This document shows, piece after piece, positions 1-5,753 of a DNA stretch of 6,524 bases (position 1 is its first letter; the number at the start of each line of letters is the position of its first letter). The stretch covers positions 1 through 6,524 of the forward strand of contig QHUF01000171.1 of NCBI GenBank assembly GCA_003221075.1, written 5' to 3'. This DNA is from Gemmatimonadota bacterium. GTDB taxonomy: Bacteria; Gemmatimonadota; Gemmatimonadetes; Gemmatimonadales; GWC2-71-9. A model generated the notes under the pieces. That model saw only the letters and a program-made list of their open reading frames with translations, had not been told where the DNA came from and made no database searches. The position numbers and the translations under genes were made by a program.

Positions 1-255
1 CGCGGCGCGCACGACCCAGCGACCAGGGCGCCCCGACCCCGTCCGCCCGAACGAGAAGGCGGCCGGTGGCTGCCCAACGCTCGAGCTGTCGAATGTCCAG
101 ATGCTGGCGGCCTGCGCGGTACTCGGCGAGGGATTCACTGCGGGAGCCGGGTCATCATCATCATCATCATCCTGGTCGCGACTGCGATTCTTGCTGCATC
201 CCGTCGTCGCGATCACGGCGAGGAGGAATAGAGTTGCCTTCAGCAGCTTCTTCAT
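1..255 (-). CDS. Exported lipoprotein with poly-Asp linker, N-terminal 85 residues (runs off window)
   Basis: Only the first 85 codons are present; the frame stays open to base 1, so the C-terminus lies outside. The start at 255 is set by a strong Shine-Dalgarno, GGAGGAG (complement of 263-269), 7 nt upstream. Residues 1-20 form a lipoprotein signal: KKLLK, then a hydrophobic run, then a lipobox-like ATTGC with Cys20 as the expected lipidated residue. A hydrophilic linker follows with seven aspartates in a row (residues 29-35, six of them GAT codons), then Pro/Ala/Ser-rich sequence. From about residue 52 a folded domain seems to begin (IWTFDSSSVG, then FSFGRTGSGRPGRWVV). This opening resembles exported concanavalin-A-like/DUF1080-type proteins as I remember them; that family call is tentative. 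It lies 35 nt downstream of chrA on the same strand, so it is probably the last or a late gene of the chromate operon. Confidence 0.75.
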   Translation of the reverse strand, partial: MKKLLKATLFLLAVIATTGCSKNRSRDQDDDDDDDPAPAVNPSPSTAQAASIWTFDSSSVGQPPAAFSFGRTGSGRPGRWVVRAA

Positions 256-290
256 GGATGAACTCCTCCGTTTCGTGATGGTGGCCGCGC

Positions 291-1451
291 CTACAACGCA
301 TGCTTCAGGAGCAAGCCAACGACGCCGGACGCCGCGATAAGCGCGGGTTCGGGAACGCGCTTCATCGTAACTATGACAGCGAGCGAGACCGCGCAGATCA
401 GGACAGTTGGCAAATCGACCAGGGCGCGCCGGCCCAGCACGATCACCGCCCCGGCGATCGCACCGGTAGCGGCCGCCGTGACGCCGTCGACGAATGCCTT
501 GATGCGTGCGCTCGCGGCAAGACGGCGAAAATGCGGTGCCGCAAGGACGGTCACGAAGTACACTGGTGCGAAGACACCAAGGGCAGCGACGGTCGCCCCC
601 ACTGGTCCCGCAACCAAGTACCCGATGAACGCCACGGTGATCACGACCGGACCCGGAGTGATCATCGAGACGGCGACCGCATCCAGAAACTGCCGCTCCG
701 TGAGCCAATGGAACTGCTCCACGACACCGCCGTGAAGGAACGGGACAATCGCCAGTCCGCTGCCGAACACGAACAATCCGGCGGCGGCGAAATACCCGAA
801 CACCTTCCAGAGCACCCCCACGGATGCCGCCCCAGTCAGACCCGACGTAAGCCAAGCTGGCCACGGCGCGACCAGCAGCGTTTTGGTCGGCATTGACGGG
901 CGTGCGCGAGCGCGGGCGAGCAGGGGGATCAATCCCGAAGCCACGAAAACCCAAATGATCTCCCTCGCCGTCCAGGCCGTGACGATGAGACTCACCGCGA
1001 AAAGTCCCCAGAGCAATCGGTCCCGCCCCAAAGTGGTGCGCGCAAGTCTCGCGGCGCTCCACGCGATAATCGCGATGACCGCGGCTGCAATGCCGTAGAA
1101 CAGCGCCTGCATCCAGGCGAGCCCGCCGAACCTGAGGTACAGCGCCGAGAGGGCGAGTACCATGAGGAACGACGGTGCCACGAACGCGATTCCTACGAGT
1201 GTCGCGCCCAGTACGCGGCCACGCACCCAGCCGAGGTAGATGGCGAGTTGGGCCGCGAGCGGGCCGGGGGCAAGTTGCGCGAGCGCGAGCCCCTGCTTGT
1301 AGTCGTCCGGCGCGATCCAGCCACGCTCGTCCACGAGATCGCGCTGCATATAGCCCGCGAGCGCGATCGGTCCGCCGAACCCCAACGTGCCGAGCTTGAG
1401 GAAGTAGACGACGAACTCCCGGAGCGTGGCGCGCGTCGGTGCCGGCTTCAT
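291..1451 (-). CDS. chrA: ChrA-type chromate efflux transporter (CHR family, long two-domain form)
   Basis: 386 residues, the normal size for a two-domain CHR protein. This inner-membrane carrier exports chromate from the cytoplasm. The two homologous halves each carry the family signatures: half one has GFGGP (residues 24-28) and QLAPGP (59-64) followed by the AAQLAIYLGWVRG stretch; half two has FVFGSG (227-232) and MITPGP (263-268). A poorly hydrophobic, Arg-rich linker around 179-191 separates them. Both halves are otherwise strongly hydrophobic, with about ten helices expected. The ATG at 1451 has no clear Shine-Dalgarno but overlaps the stop of the upstream chrB gene in an ATGA arrangement, so translation is probably coupled. 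The same frame stays open upstream to about 2375, but that stretch lies antisense-free over chrB in a different frame and has no transporter character. Substrate is inferred from family and from the adjacent ChrB proteins. Confidence 0.93.
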   Translation of the reverse strand: MKPAPTRATLREFVVYFLKLGTLGFGGPIALAGYMQRDLVDERGWIAPDDYKQGLALAQLAPGPLAAQLAIYLGWVRGRVLGATLVGIAFVAPSFLMVLALSALYLRFGGLAWMQALFYGIAAAVIAIIAWSAARLARTTLGRDRLLWGLFAVSLIVTAWTAREIIWVFVASGLIPLLARARARPSMPTKTLLVAPWPAWLTSGLTGAASVGVLWKVFGYFAAAGLFVFGSGLAIVPFLHGGVVEQFHWLTERQFLDAVAVSMITPGPVVITVAFIGYLVAGPVGATVAALGVFAPVYFVTVLAAPHFRRLAASARIKAFVDGVTAAATGAIAGAVIVLGRRALVDLPTVLICAVSLAVIVTMKRVPEPALIAASGVVGLLLKHAL

Positions 1452-2197
1452 CGCGATGACTGATAGAGGTTGTCGAACACGGCCGCGCCGAGACGGAGGC
1501 GCGTCGCGTCGCTCGCGTGCTTCCGGGCGATGCCGGCGAGTAACCGCTCGACACCAGCGGCCTCGACGCGCTCGAACTTCGCGTCCTTGCAGTCGATGTC
1601 GTGCACGATCTCGCCGATCGCGCGCAGCGCGGGGTCGCGCAGTCGAAACCGCCGGAGCAGGGTCTCGAAGGTGCAGCGGTCCCCTTCGTGCGTGTACTCG
1701 GCCTCGAACATGTCGAAGCGCAGCTCGCTCCTGCGAGGCGAGTAACCCTCGGGAGCGACGAATTTGAACCGGGCCGCCTGATCGATGAAGCGCTTGATCA
1801 GCCACGCACTCGCGATGCGATCCACGAACACGCCCCGGCGCGTGACCCACGTCCGCCCGCGCATTCGCCCCGTTCGACGGGCGGCACGAGCCCGGCCAAC
1901 AGCCCGTCGTTCCCCGGCCTTGCGGAATAACCCTTCGATGTCGCGGTCGCTCAAGCCGTCCACGAAATCCCCTCGGAACACCGACGCGTCGCCCCCACGC
2001 GCCTCGATCTCCTGCAGCAGCCAACGAAAGTCTTCGACCGCCTGATCGTTGTACGGGAGGACCCACACCGAGTTCTTGACCGGCACCGCGCCGATGCGCT
2101 GCAGCCTGCGCCACACCTTCACCCGGAAGTAATCGGGCTTCGGCGGGATCTGGTGGAACAACAGGAGCCAACGTCCGGTCGCTGTGCCCTTGGACAT
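1448..2197 (-). CDS. chrB: Compact ChrB chromate-resistance/regulatory protein (N- and C-terminal ChrB domains, short linker)
   Basis: 249 residues. The N-terminal ChrB region (about 8-95) is typical: WLLLFHQIPPKPDYFRVKVW and then GAVPVKNSVWVLP, as in ChrB proteins that precede chrA. The C-terminal ChrB domain starts near 114 (RGRTWVTRRGVFVDRIASAW, then LIKRFID) and runs to the end. In experimentally studied bacteria ChrB is a chromate-responsive regulator of the chr operon; enzymatic assistance has also been proposed. ChrB is usually about 300-325 residues from my recollection; here the segment joining the two domains (about 95-113) is only a short Arg/Ala/Gly-rich linker, so roughly 60 residues are absent. 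No stop or visible frameshift interrupts it. Translation probably depends on coupling: the start at 2197 overlaps the upstream stop as TGATG and has no Shine-Dalgarno, and its own stop overlaps chrA as ATGA. Possible alternatives: a genuine short variant, or an internal deletion with altered function. Confidence 0.88.
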   Translation of the reverse strand: MSKGTATGRWLLLFHQIPPKPDYFRVKVWRRLQRIGAVPVKNSVWVLPYNDQAVEDFRWLLQEIEARGGDASVFRGDFVDGLSDRDIEGLFRKAGERRAVGRARAARRTGRMRGRTWVTRRGVFVDRIASAWLIKRFIDQAARFKFVAPEGYSPRRSELRFDMFEAEYTHEGDRCTFETLLRRFRLRDPALRAIGEIVHDIDCKDAKFERVEAAGVERLLAGIARKHASDATRLRLGAAVFDNLYQSSR

Positions 2198-2664
2198 CAG
2201 ACGGGGGCGGGGGCGCGCTGCGGGTTCCAGGTGTGACGCTCCCCCTTAGCGTGCTGGAGCCATGCATACAGCGCATCGTAGATGACGAACCCGCGGGCGA
2301 GCAGCTCGTGATCATCCGGGAACAGTTGCGACAGGCCCAGGGAAATGGCGAGCAATCCGGCCGCCTGCGGCGCAATGTCGAGGCGGTCCGTGTCCGCCCC
2401 GCGCACGATCACCGCCAGCTCGTGCAAGGCTGGATCAGACAAGCGGTACTTCTGCAGGAAGGCGTCGAAACTGCACAAAGGGCCATCGTGAGAAAGCTCC
2501 ACGCCTTCGACATCGTAGGGAATCGCCTTGAGCTCGCCAGCGCGAGTGCGGACGTCCGCGGGTGGTGCAAAGAGAAACTCGGCCTGTGGGTCGATGAATC
2601 GCGTGATCAGCCACGGGCAGGCGACTCGATCGATCTTCGGATGCTCACGAGTAATCCATCGCAT
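2197..2664 (-). CDS. Stand-alone ChrB C-terminal-domain protein, first gene of the chromate operon
   Basis: 155 residues consisting almost entirely of a ChrB C-terminal domain. It opens with MRWITREHPKIDRVACPWLI, then TRFIDPQAEF, which aligns directly with the WVTRRGVFVDRIASAWLIKR region of the neighbouring ChrB. Later blocks also match: SFDAFLQKYRLSDPAL here against TFETLLRRFRLRDPAL there. The two are therefore homologous domains encoded side by side, though clearly diverged. There is no N-terminal ChrB region, no signal peptide and no membrane segment, so a cytoplasmic location is expected. I chose the ATG at 2664 because GAGG sits 5 nt upstream and the domain begins there; an in-frame GTG at 2691 would add nine unconserved residues. 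The stop overlaps the chrB start by one base. Role unknown in detail; a chromate-binding or reductive partner of ChrB/ChrA is an inference. Confidence 0.87.
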   Translation of the reverse strand: MRWITREHPKIDRVACPWLITRFIDPQAEFLFAPPADVRTRAGELKAIPYDVEGVELSHDGPLCSFDAFLQKYRLSDPALHELAVIVRGADTDRLDIAPQAAGLLAISLGLSQLFPDDHELLARGFVIYDALYAWLQHAKGERHTWNPQRAPAPV

Positions 2665-2772
2665 AGAAGCCTCGGCGTTGCATGAACGCACCGCGGTTGA
2701 CTATAACAAGTGTATCATCGATCGTTCGAGCGGGCCAGGACATCACTTCACTACACCGAGATCGGGGGGGGC
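2665..2772. promoter_or_regulatory. Divergent promoter region between the chr operon and the PepSY gene
   Basis: This 108-nt gap separates two divergent transcription units and contains the only AT-rich island nearby (about 2697-2722). On the minus strand TATAGT (2705-2700) lies 18 nt from TCGAAC (2729-2724). On the plus strand TATAAC (2702-2707) lies 18 nt from TTGCAT (2678-2683); a TTGACT at 2697-2702 has no partner at proper spacing. The two candidate -10 boxes overlap, so the two promoters could compete or share one regulator. The GATCGATGAT-like stretch around 2716-2725 is partly self-complementary, but I see no convincing operator dyad. A run of eight G (2764-2771) replaces a normal Shine-Dalgarno before the PepSY start. 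The box assignments are by eye and weak. Confidence 0.4.
2670..2673 (-). promoter_or_regulatory. Shine-Dalgarno fixing the start of the ChrB-domain gene
   Basis: The minus strand reads GAGG here, 5 nt before the ATG at 2664. The alternative GTG at 2691 has no comparable purine-rich site, so this site supports the shorter protein. Confidence 0.55.
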
Positions 2773-3282
2773 ATGAAGATGACGATGAAGGCGTGGCTTG
2801 TTCCGGTTCTCGCCGGCGCCGCCGTGTGTTGGGGCACCACGCTCGCGGCCCAGGACAAAGACGAATTGGCAAAGGCGGTTCTGAGCGCTCGGGTGTCCCT
2901 CGAGCGTGGTCTGTCCGCGAGCGCGAGTCATGGGCGGCCGATGTCCGCGAAGTTCGAGATGGAAGAAGGCAAATTGCAGCTCTCTGTCTATACGGCGACG
3001 GGGGGAAAGTTCTTCGAAGTGGCTATCGATCCCAATAGCGGTGCGGTCGTCAACGCCGAGCCTATTGCGGAAGGCGAAGACTACACCGCCGCACAGAGCC
3101 AGAGCGCGGCGATGGGCAAAGCGAAGGTCTCGCTGCGGGCAGCGGTGCAAAACGCGCTGCGAGCCAACGCCGGCTTCCGCGCAGTCAGCGTATTTCCATC
3201 GCTCAAAGATGATCGTCCCGTCGCCGAGGTGACGCTCGCGAAGGGCGAGGAGGTCAGGACCGTTTCTGTGCCGTTGCAGTGA
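2773..3282 (+). CDS. Secreted PepSY-repeat protein
   Basis: 169 residues. Residues 1-27 are a Sec signal peptide (MKMTMK, then a hydrophobic run, cleavage likely after LAAQ); the single Cys19 is not in a lipobox. The mature part has two related segments of PepSY type: about 30-92 (DELAKAVLSARVSLERGL ... KLQLSVYTATGGKFFEVAID then PNSGAVV) and about 117-169 (KVSLRAAVQNALRANAGFRA ... PVAEVTLAKGEEVRTVSVPL). Each has an amphipathic helix followed by beta strands, and the first ends in the characteristic D-x-x-[ST]-G turn. PepSY domains are periplasmic or surface modules that often inhibit peptidases or bind small ligands; the role here is unknown. In-frame ATGs at 2773, 2779 and 2785 are all possible; I took the first. 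It is divergent from the chr operon and 61 nt upstream of the DUF1259 gene, with which it probably shares a transcript. Confidence 0.8.
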   Translation: MKMTMKAWLVPVLAGAAVCWGTTLAAQDKDELAKAVLSARVSLERGLSASASHGRPMSAKFEMEEGKLQLSVYTATGGKFFEVAIDPNSGAVVNAEPIAEGEDYTAAQSQSAAMGKAKVSLRAAVQNALRANAGFRAVSVFPSLKDDRPVAEVTLAKGEEVRTVSVPLQ

Positions 3283-3343
3283 CATCGACGCTGTAGCCTC
3301 AACGCGTAGCGTACGCACTCACTTCGACAAGGAACCGTCATCC

Positions 3344-4121
3344 ATGAACGTTCGCGCGATTCTCAGCACCGCCCTCGTCGTCGGTGGGCTTCCGGCTGTT
3401 GCTGCTAGTCAGGCACCGCTGGGCGCTCCTTGGGACTCGGTTGGACGCATTCTCCAGACGTCCGGATCCGCGACGGGGGGCTACTACCGCTACGGTTGGC
3501 CCCGCCGCGATGTCACGCTGCGAAAGCGGCGAGGTCAAGCCGGTGCTCGCGGAGCTGGCGCGGCAGCGGATCGCGGTGACCGCGATTCATAACCACCTGG
3601 TCGGAGAAGATCCGAAAATCACATACGTCCATTTCCACGCGGAGGGTAACCCGGTCGAACTGGCCGGACGTCTCGATCGCGTCCTCGCGCTGACGGGGGC
3701 ACCTCGCCCGGTAACCGCGGCCGCCCCACAACCGGTGACGATCGATACCGCACTCGTCTTCAACACCCTGGGACTACGAGGCCGAGCACAGGGCGCGGTC
3801 GCGCAACTTTCCGTCGTGTTGGTTCCCGGGACGGTGACCTTGCACGGTCGGACCGTCACTCCCGCGCTCGGCTACGGCACGCCGATCAATATCCAAGTCG
3901 TCGGTCCCGATCGCGCGGTCGCCACGGGTGACTTTACTGTCCTCGCCGCGAAAGTAGCCCCGGTGTTCGAGGCGCTGACGGCGCACGGGATTACCGCGAC
4001 CGCGCTCCACAGTCACCTTGTCGGTGAGGAGCCGAAGCTCTACTACATGCACTTCTGGGCGGATGCGTCGCTCACCGACGTGCTGCGCGGACTGCGGGCG
4101 CCGTTGGACGCGGCGCGCTAA
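3344..4121 (+). pseudogene. DUF1259 (LppY/LpqO-type) exported protein, broken by deletion plus frameshift
   Basis: Frame A starts at ATG 3344 with a signal peptide (MNVRAILSTALVVGGLPAVA, about 22 residues) and then PWDSVGRILQTSGSATGGYY and RYGWPRRDVTL, the normal opening of DUF1259 proteins; it hits TAA at 3590-3592. Frame B carries the rest: GEVKPVLAELARQRIAVTAI, HNHLVGEDP (His codons at 3588 and 3594), then a second repeat ending in HSHLVGEEPKLYYMHFWAD (first His at 4008) and TAA at 4119. The frames meet at about 3521-3533. Comparing the two internal repeats, the second has 36 residues between VTL and VAPV where the first has only 13 nt, so about 95 nt are missing, a length that also explains the frame change. 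An internal ATG at 3510 could start a leader-less remnant, but it would lack the signal peptide. Function of the family is not established. Either a true pseudogene or an assembly error. Confidence 0.82.
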
Positions 4122-4157
4122 GACGTAGACGCGTCACCAGCATGAACAGGCCTTAGC

Positions 4158-5072
4158 TTATCTGGGCGATGGTCCTCGAGCCGCCGTGGAGCGGTAGACG
4201 CGTACATAGTCGATCTCGAACCGCGCCGGGAACCGCGTGCTGGAGGGATCTCCTCCGCTCTGCCCGCCAATGGCGAGGTTGAGGATGATGTGGTGCGGCT
4301 GGCGCAGAGGGTTTGGCGGACGGCCGGCACCGTTGAAGGTCGAGTCGAGAGGCGTGGTGTTGAGGAGCAGGCTATCGACGTAGAGTCGGATCTCGCGCTC
4401 GTCCCAGTCCATCCGCCACACATGATAGTTGTCTGCCCACACGGCGCCACCGAGCTCCGCGATCGGTCGGCGTGCGGAGTCCCACTTCGCTCGCCCCGCA
4501 CTGTCCGCCCAGGCCACGTTGGCCAATAGCAACCCGCGGTAATACTCCATTACGTCGATCTCGCCGCTCGCCGGCCAGATCCCCTGCTCGCCAACCGTCC
4601 AGAAGGCCGGCCATAGTCCCGCGCGCACGTCGATGCGCGCCCGCATCTCGAAGCGGCCGTATTGCCAGCGCGCGAGTCCCCGCGTCGTCAGGCTCGCCGA
4701 CGTGTACTCCGCGGACGCCCGGCGCGCCCGCCAGCTACGGCCGCCCGAGTCGAACGCCGGATTGGCAATCCGCTCGCGCCGCGCCTCGATAATGAGCTGC
4801 CCGTGCTCCACCCGCGCATTCTCCGGACGATACCACTGCAGCTCCTCGTTCCGGACGAAGCCGTGCTCGTAGGTCCATTTGCTGGAGTCCGGGGGTCCGT
4901 CGCGGTCGAATTCGTCTGCCCAGACCAGCTCGAACTGACGCGGGGCTTTTGTGTCGGGCGCGGGGGGCCGAACCGCCCGGCGGCCCACGCCACCGCAGAT
5001 CATGAGCGCCGCCAGCGTGGCCACCAGTCCGTGCCGGGCGCTACGCCGAATCACTCCAGGGACAGGTGCCAT
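4158..5072 (-). CDS. Secreted GH16 family beta-glucanase (laminarinase-like)
   Basis: 304 residues. Residues 1-30 form a signal sequence (RRSARHG, then LVATLAALMICGG); the Cys is not in a standard lipobox. A GH16 catalytic domain fills the rest: VWADEFD (50-56), YTSASLTTRG and YGRFEMRARI before the core, GLWPAFWTVG (142-151), the active-site motif EIDVME with Glu161, Asp163 and Glu166 (nucleophile, assisting acid and acid/base by family analogy), NLAIGG (265-270) and the closing FEIDYVRVY (285-293). All catalytic residues are intact. GH16 enzymes cleave beta-1,3 or mixed beta-1,3/1,4-glucans and related galactans; the laminarinase-like pattern favours beta-1,3-glucan, but substrate cannot be settled here. 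No carbohydrate-binding module is attached. The ATG at 5072 overlaps the DUF4395 gene by 32 nt and lacks a good Shine-Dalgarno; an in-frame GTG at 5054 is an alternative start. It converges with the DUF1259 gene across 36 nt with no visible hairpin terminator. Confidence 0.9.
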   Translation of the reverse strand: MAPVPGVIRRSARHGLVATLAALMICGGVGRRAVRPPAPDTKAPRQFELVWADEFDRDGPPDSSKWTYEHGFVRNEELQWYRPENARVEHGQLIIEARRERIANPAFDSGGRSWRARRASAEYTSASLTTRGLARWQYGRFEMRARIDVRAGLWPAFWTVGEQGIWPASGEIDVMEYYRGLLLANVAWADSAGRAKWDSARRPIAELGGAVWADNYHVWRMDWDEREIRLYVDSLLLNTTPLDSTFNGAGRPPNPLRQPHHIILNLAIGGQSGGDPSSTRFPARFEIDYVRVYRSTAARGPSPR

Positions 5073-5547
5073 TGGCGAATGCGACGTTCCCTTTCAGGAG
5101 ATGGTAGATGTAGGCGCCGAGGCAGAACCTCCCGAAGAGGAGCGCGGCGAAGGCCACGGCGATGAGCCCCTGGAAGGCGTAGGACGCCGCCGTCCAGCCC
5201 TCGCGCAGGGTCAGCCCCGCGGCCAGCATGAAGGTCGCCGCCATCCCCTGGGCGAAACGGCGCGGCCCCGGAGCTTTCGTGAGCAGCGGGCGCCCGCGGG
5301 GCCGTGCGACGACGCGGTTGTAGAGATGCTCGAAGGGGTTTGCCGCCGGCAGGAGCACGTTGAGCCACAAGAGAGCCGAAACGAGCAGGAAGATCGCCGG
5401 CGACTGCGTGAGGATCCCCACCAGCATCATGGATCCAACGATCGTGGGCTGGAACTGCAAGCCTCTGAACCGCAGGGCCGCGCGATCGAGGGGCTCCTGC
5501 GTGAAACCCTGCTGCTTCATGAAGTTCATCACGGCTGACCGAGCCAT
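5041..5547 (-). CDS. DUF4395-type four-helix membrane protein
   Basis: 168 residues. The start at 5547 is well supported by AAGGAGA (complement of 5553-5559) 5 nt upstream. After a hydrophilic N-terminus with LRFRGLQFQPTIVG, four hydrophobic segments are visible at about 33-47, 48-67, 100-114 and 120-140, and a basic loop (ARPRGRPLLTKAPGPRRF) lies between the second and third. The C-terminal pattern GRFCLGAYIYHLLKG with Cys142, and TCPW with Cys162, matches my memory of DUF4395 proteins, where such cysteines suggest a redox or sulfur-handling role; no function is established. Expected location is the cytoplasmic membrane. It is the promoter-proximal gene of a two-gene unit with the GH16 enzyme, and its promoter area contains the 34-bp tandem repeat. 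The family assignment is from recognition, not a search. Confidence 0.78.
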   Translation of the reverse strand: MARSAVMNFMKQQGFTQEPLDRAALRFRGLQFQPTIVGSMMLVGILTQSPAIFLLVSALLWLNVLLPAANPFEHLYNRVVARPRGRPLLTKAPGPRRFAQGMAATFMLAAGLTLREGWTAASYAFQGLIAVAFAALLFGRFCLGAYIYHLLKGNVAFANGTCPWSDSA

Positions 5548-5552
5548 GTTCG

Positions 5553-5559
5553 TCTCCTT
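5553..5559 (-). promoter_or_regulatory. Strong Shine-Dalgarno of the DUF4395 gene, abutting the repeat
   Basis: The minus strand reads AAGGAGA with a 5-nt spacer to the ATG at 5547. The first repeat unit begins at the very next base (5560), so anything bound to the repeats would also sit over the transcript start and ribosome-binding region. Confidence 0.7.
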
Positions 5560-5622
5560 CTATTACCTGTTAGCTGTACTATCGACAACTGTACTATTAC
5601 CTGTTAGCTGTACTATCGACAA
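5560..5622 (-). promoter_or_regulatory. Candidate duplicated promoter/operator for the DUF4395-GH16 unit
   Basis: On the minus strand each 34-bp copy holds TTGTCG (5588-5583 and 5622-5617) followed after exactly 17 nt by TAATAG (5565-5560 and 5599-5594). The -35-like box is moderate and the -10-like box poor against the sigma-70 consensus. The repeated word ATAGTACAG on this strand looks more like a repressor or activator half-site; ATAGTACAGTTGTCGAT is a weak dyad somewhat like BlaI/CopY operators, but too imperfect to name a regulator. No regulator gene lies in the window. If the proximal copy were the promoter, the transcript would start inside the Shine-Dalgarno; the distal copy would give a leader of about 40 nt. 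Confidence 0.35.
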
Positions 5623-5627
5623 CTGTA
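5560..5627. repeat. Perfect 34-bp tandem duplication upstream of the DUF4395 gene
   Basis: Bases 5560-5593 and 5594-5627 are identical head-to-tail copies. Within each unit the short word TGTACTAT recurs, and a partial third element (CTATCGACA, 5628-5636) continues the pattern, giving shorter spaced repeats of CTGTACTAT at about 5574, 5589, 5608 and 5623. The region is clearly AT-richer than its surroundings. It is not a CRISPR array because there are no unique spacers between copies. Confidence 0.92.
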
Positions 5628-5742
5628 CTATCGACAGCGGGGTCGCCCGGCGGGAGGGGCCCGTTCACGGCAACAGGCCGATGGTACGTGGCCGAAGTGG
5701 TCGCACACCCCGCCAGCCGCGGCTACGTTGACGACACCCTGC

Positions 5743-5748
5743 TAACCT
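5743..5748 (+). promoter_or_regulatory. Candidate TANNNT -10 box for leaderless transcription of the 218-residue gene
   Basis: TAACCT lies 5 nt before the ATG at 5754, and no Shine-Dalgarno precedes that ATG. A TANNNT box at this distance would place the transcription start at or next to the ATG, the arrangement seen in leaderless genes of several phyla. A TTGACG at 5728-5733 is only 9 nt upstream of it, too close for a standard -35. Weak evidence. Confidence 0.3.
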
Positions 5749-5753
5749 GACCC

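Noticed and set aside
66..278. Plus-strand frame with six consecutive histidines, resembling a tag or metal-binding protein
   Set aside because: The CAT repeat is the complement of the GAT (Asp) codons in the minus-strand lipoprotein, which has a signal peptide, lipobox and strong ribosome-binding site.
300..896. 198-residue plus-strand frame opposite chrA
   Set aside because: Charged, featureless sequence antisense to a clear CHR-family transporter; a high-GC shadow.
291..2375. A single 694-residue minus-strand reading frame that could be taken as a fusion protein
   Set aside because: Only the last 386 residues (from ATG 1451) are transporter-like. The upstream part is the out-of-frame shadow of chrB and of the ChrB-domain gene, with Arg/Pro-rich, low-complexity sequence.
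2743..3318. 191-residue minus-strand frame opposite the PepSY gene
   Set aside because: Lacks any signal, domain or start context; the plus strand has a signal peptide and PepSY-like repeats.
3510..4121. Intact shorter DUF1259 gene starting at the internal ATG 3510
   Set aside because: It would lack the signal peptide and the start of the first repeat, both of which are present just upstream in another frame; a broken gene explains the data better.
4122..4157. Bidirectional terminator between the convergent DUF1259 and GH16 genes
   Set aside because: Only a short GACGCGTC palindrome is visible, with no stable hairpin followed by a T-run on either strand.
4951..5538. 195-residue plus-strand frame opposite the DUF4395 gene
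   Set aside because: Rich in Arg, Glu, Gly and Gln with no domain, while the minus strand has a membrane protein with an ideal ribosome-binding site.
5560..5640. CRISPR-like direct repeats
   Set aside because: The 34-bp copies are directly adjacent with no unique spacers, no cas genes are present, and the position just before a gene fits a regulatory duplication.
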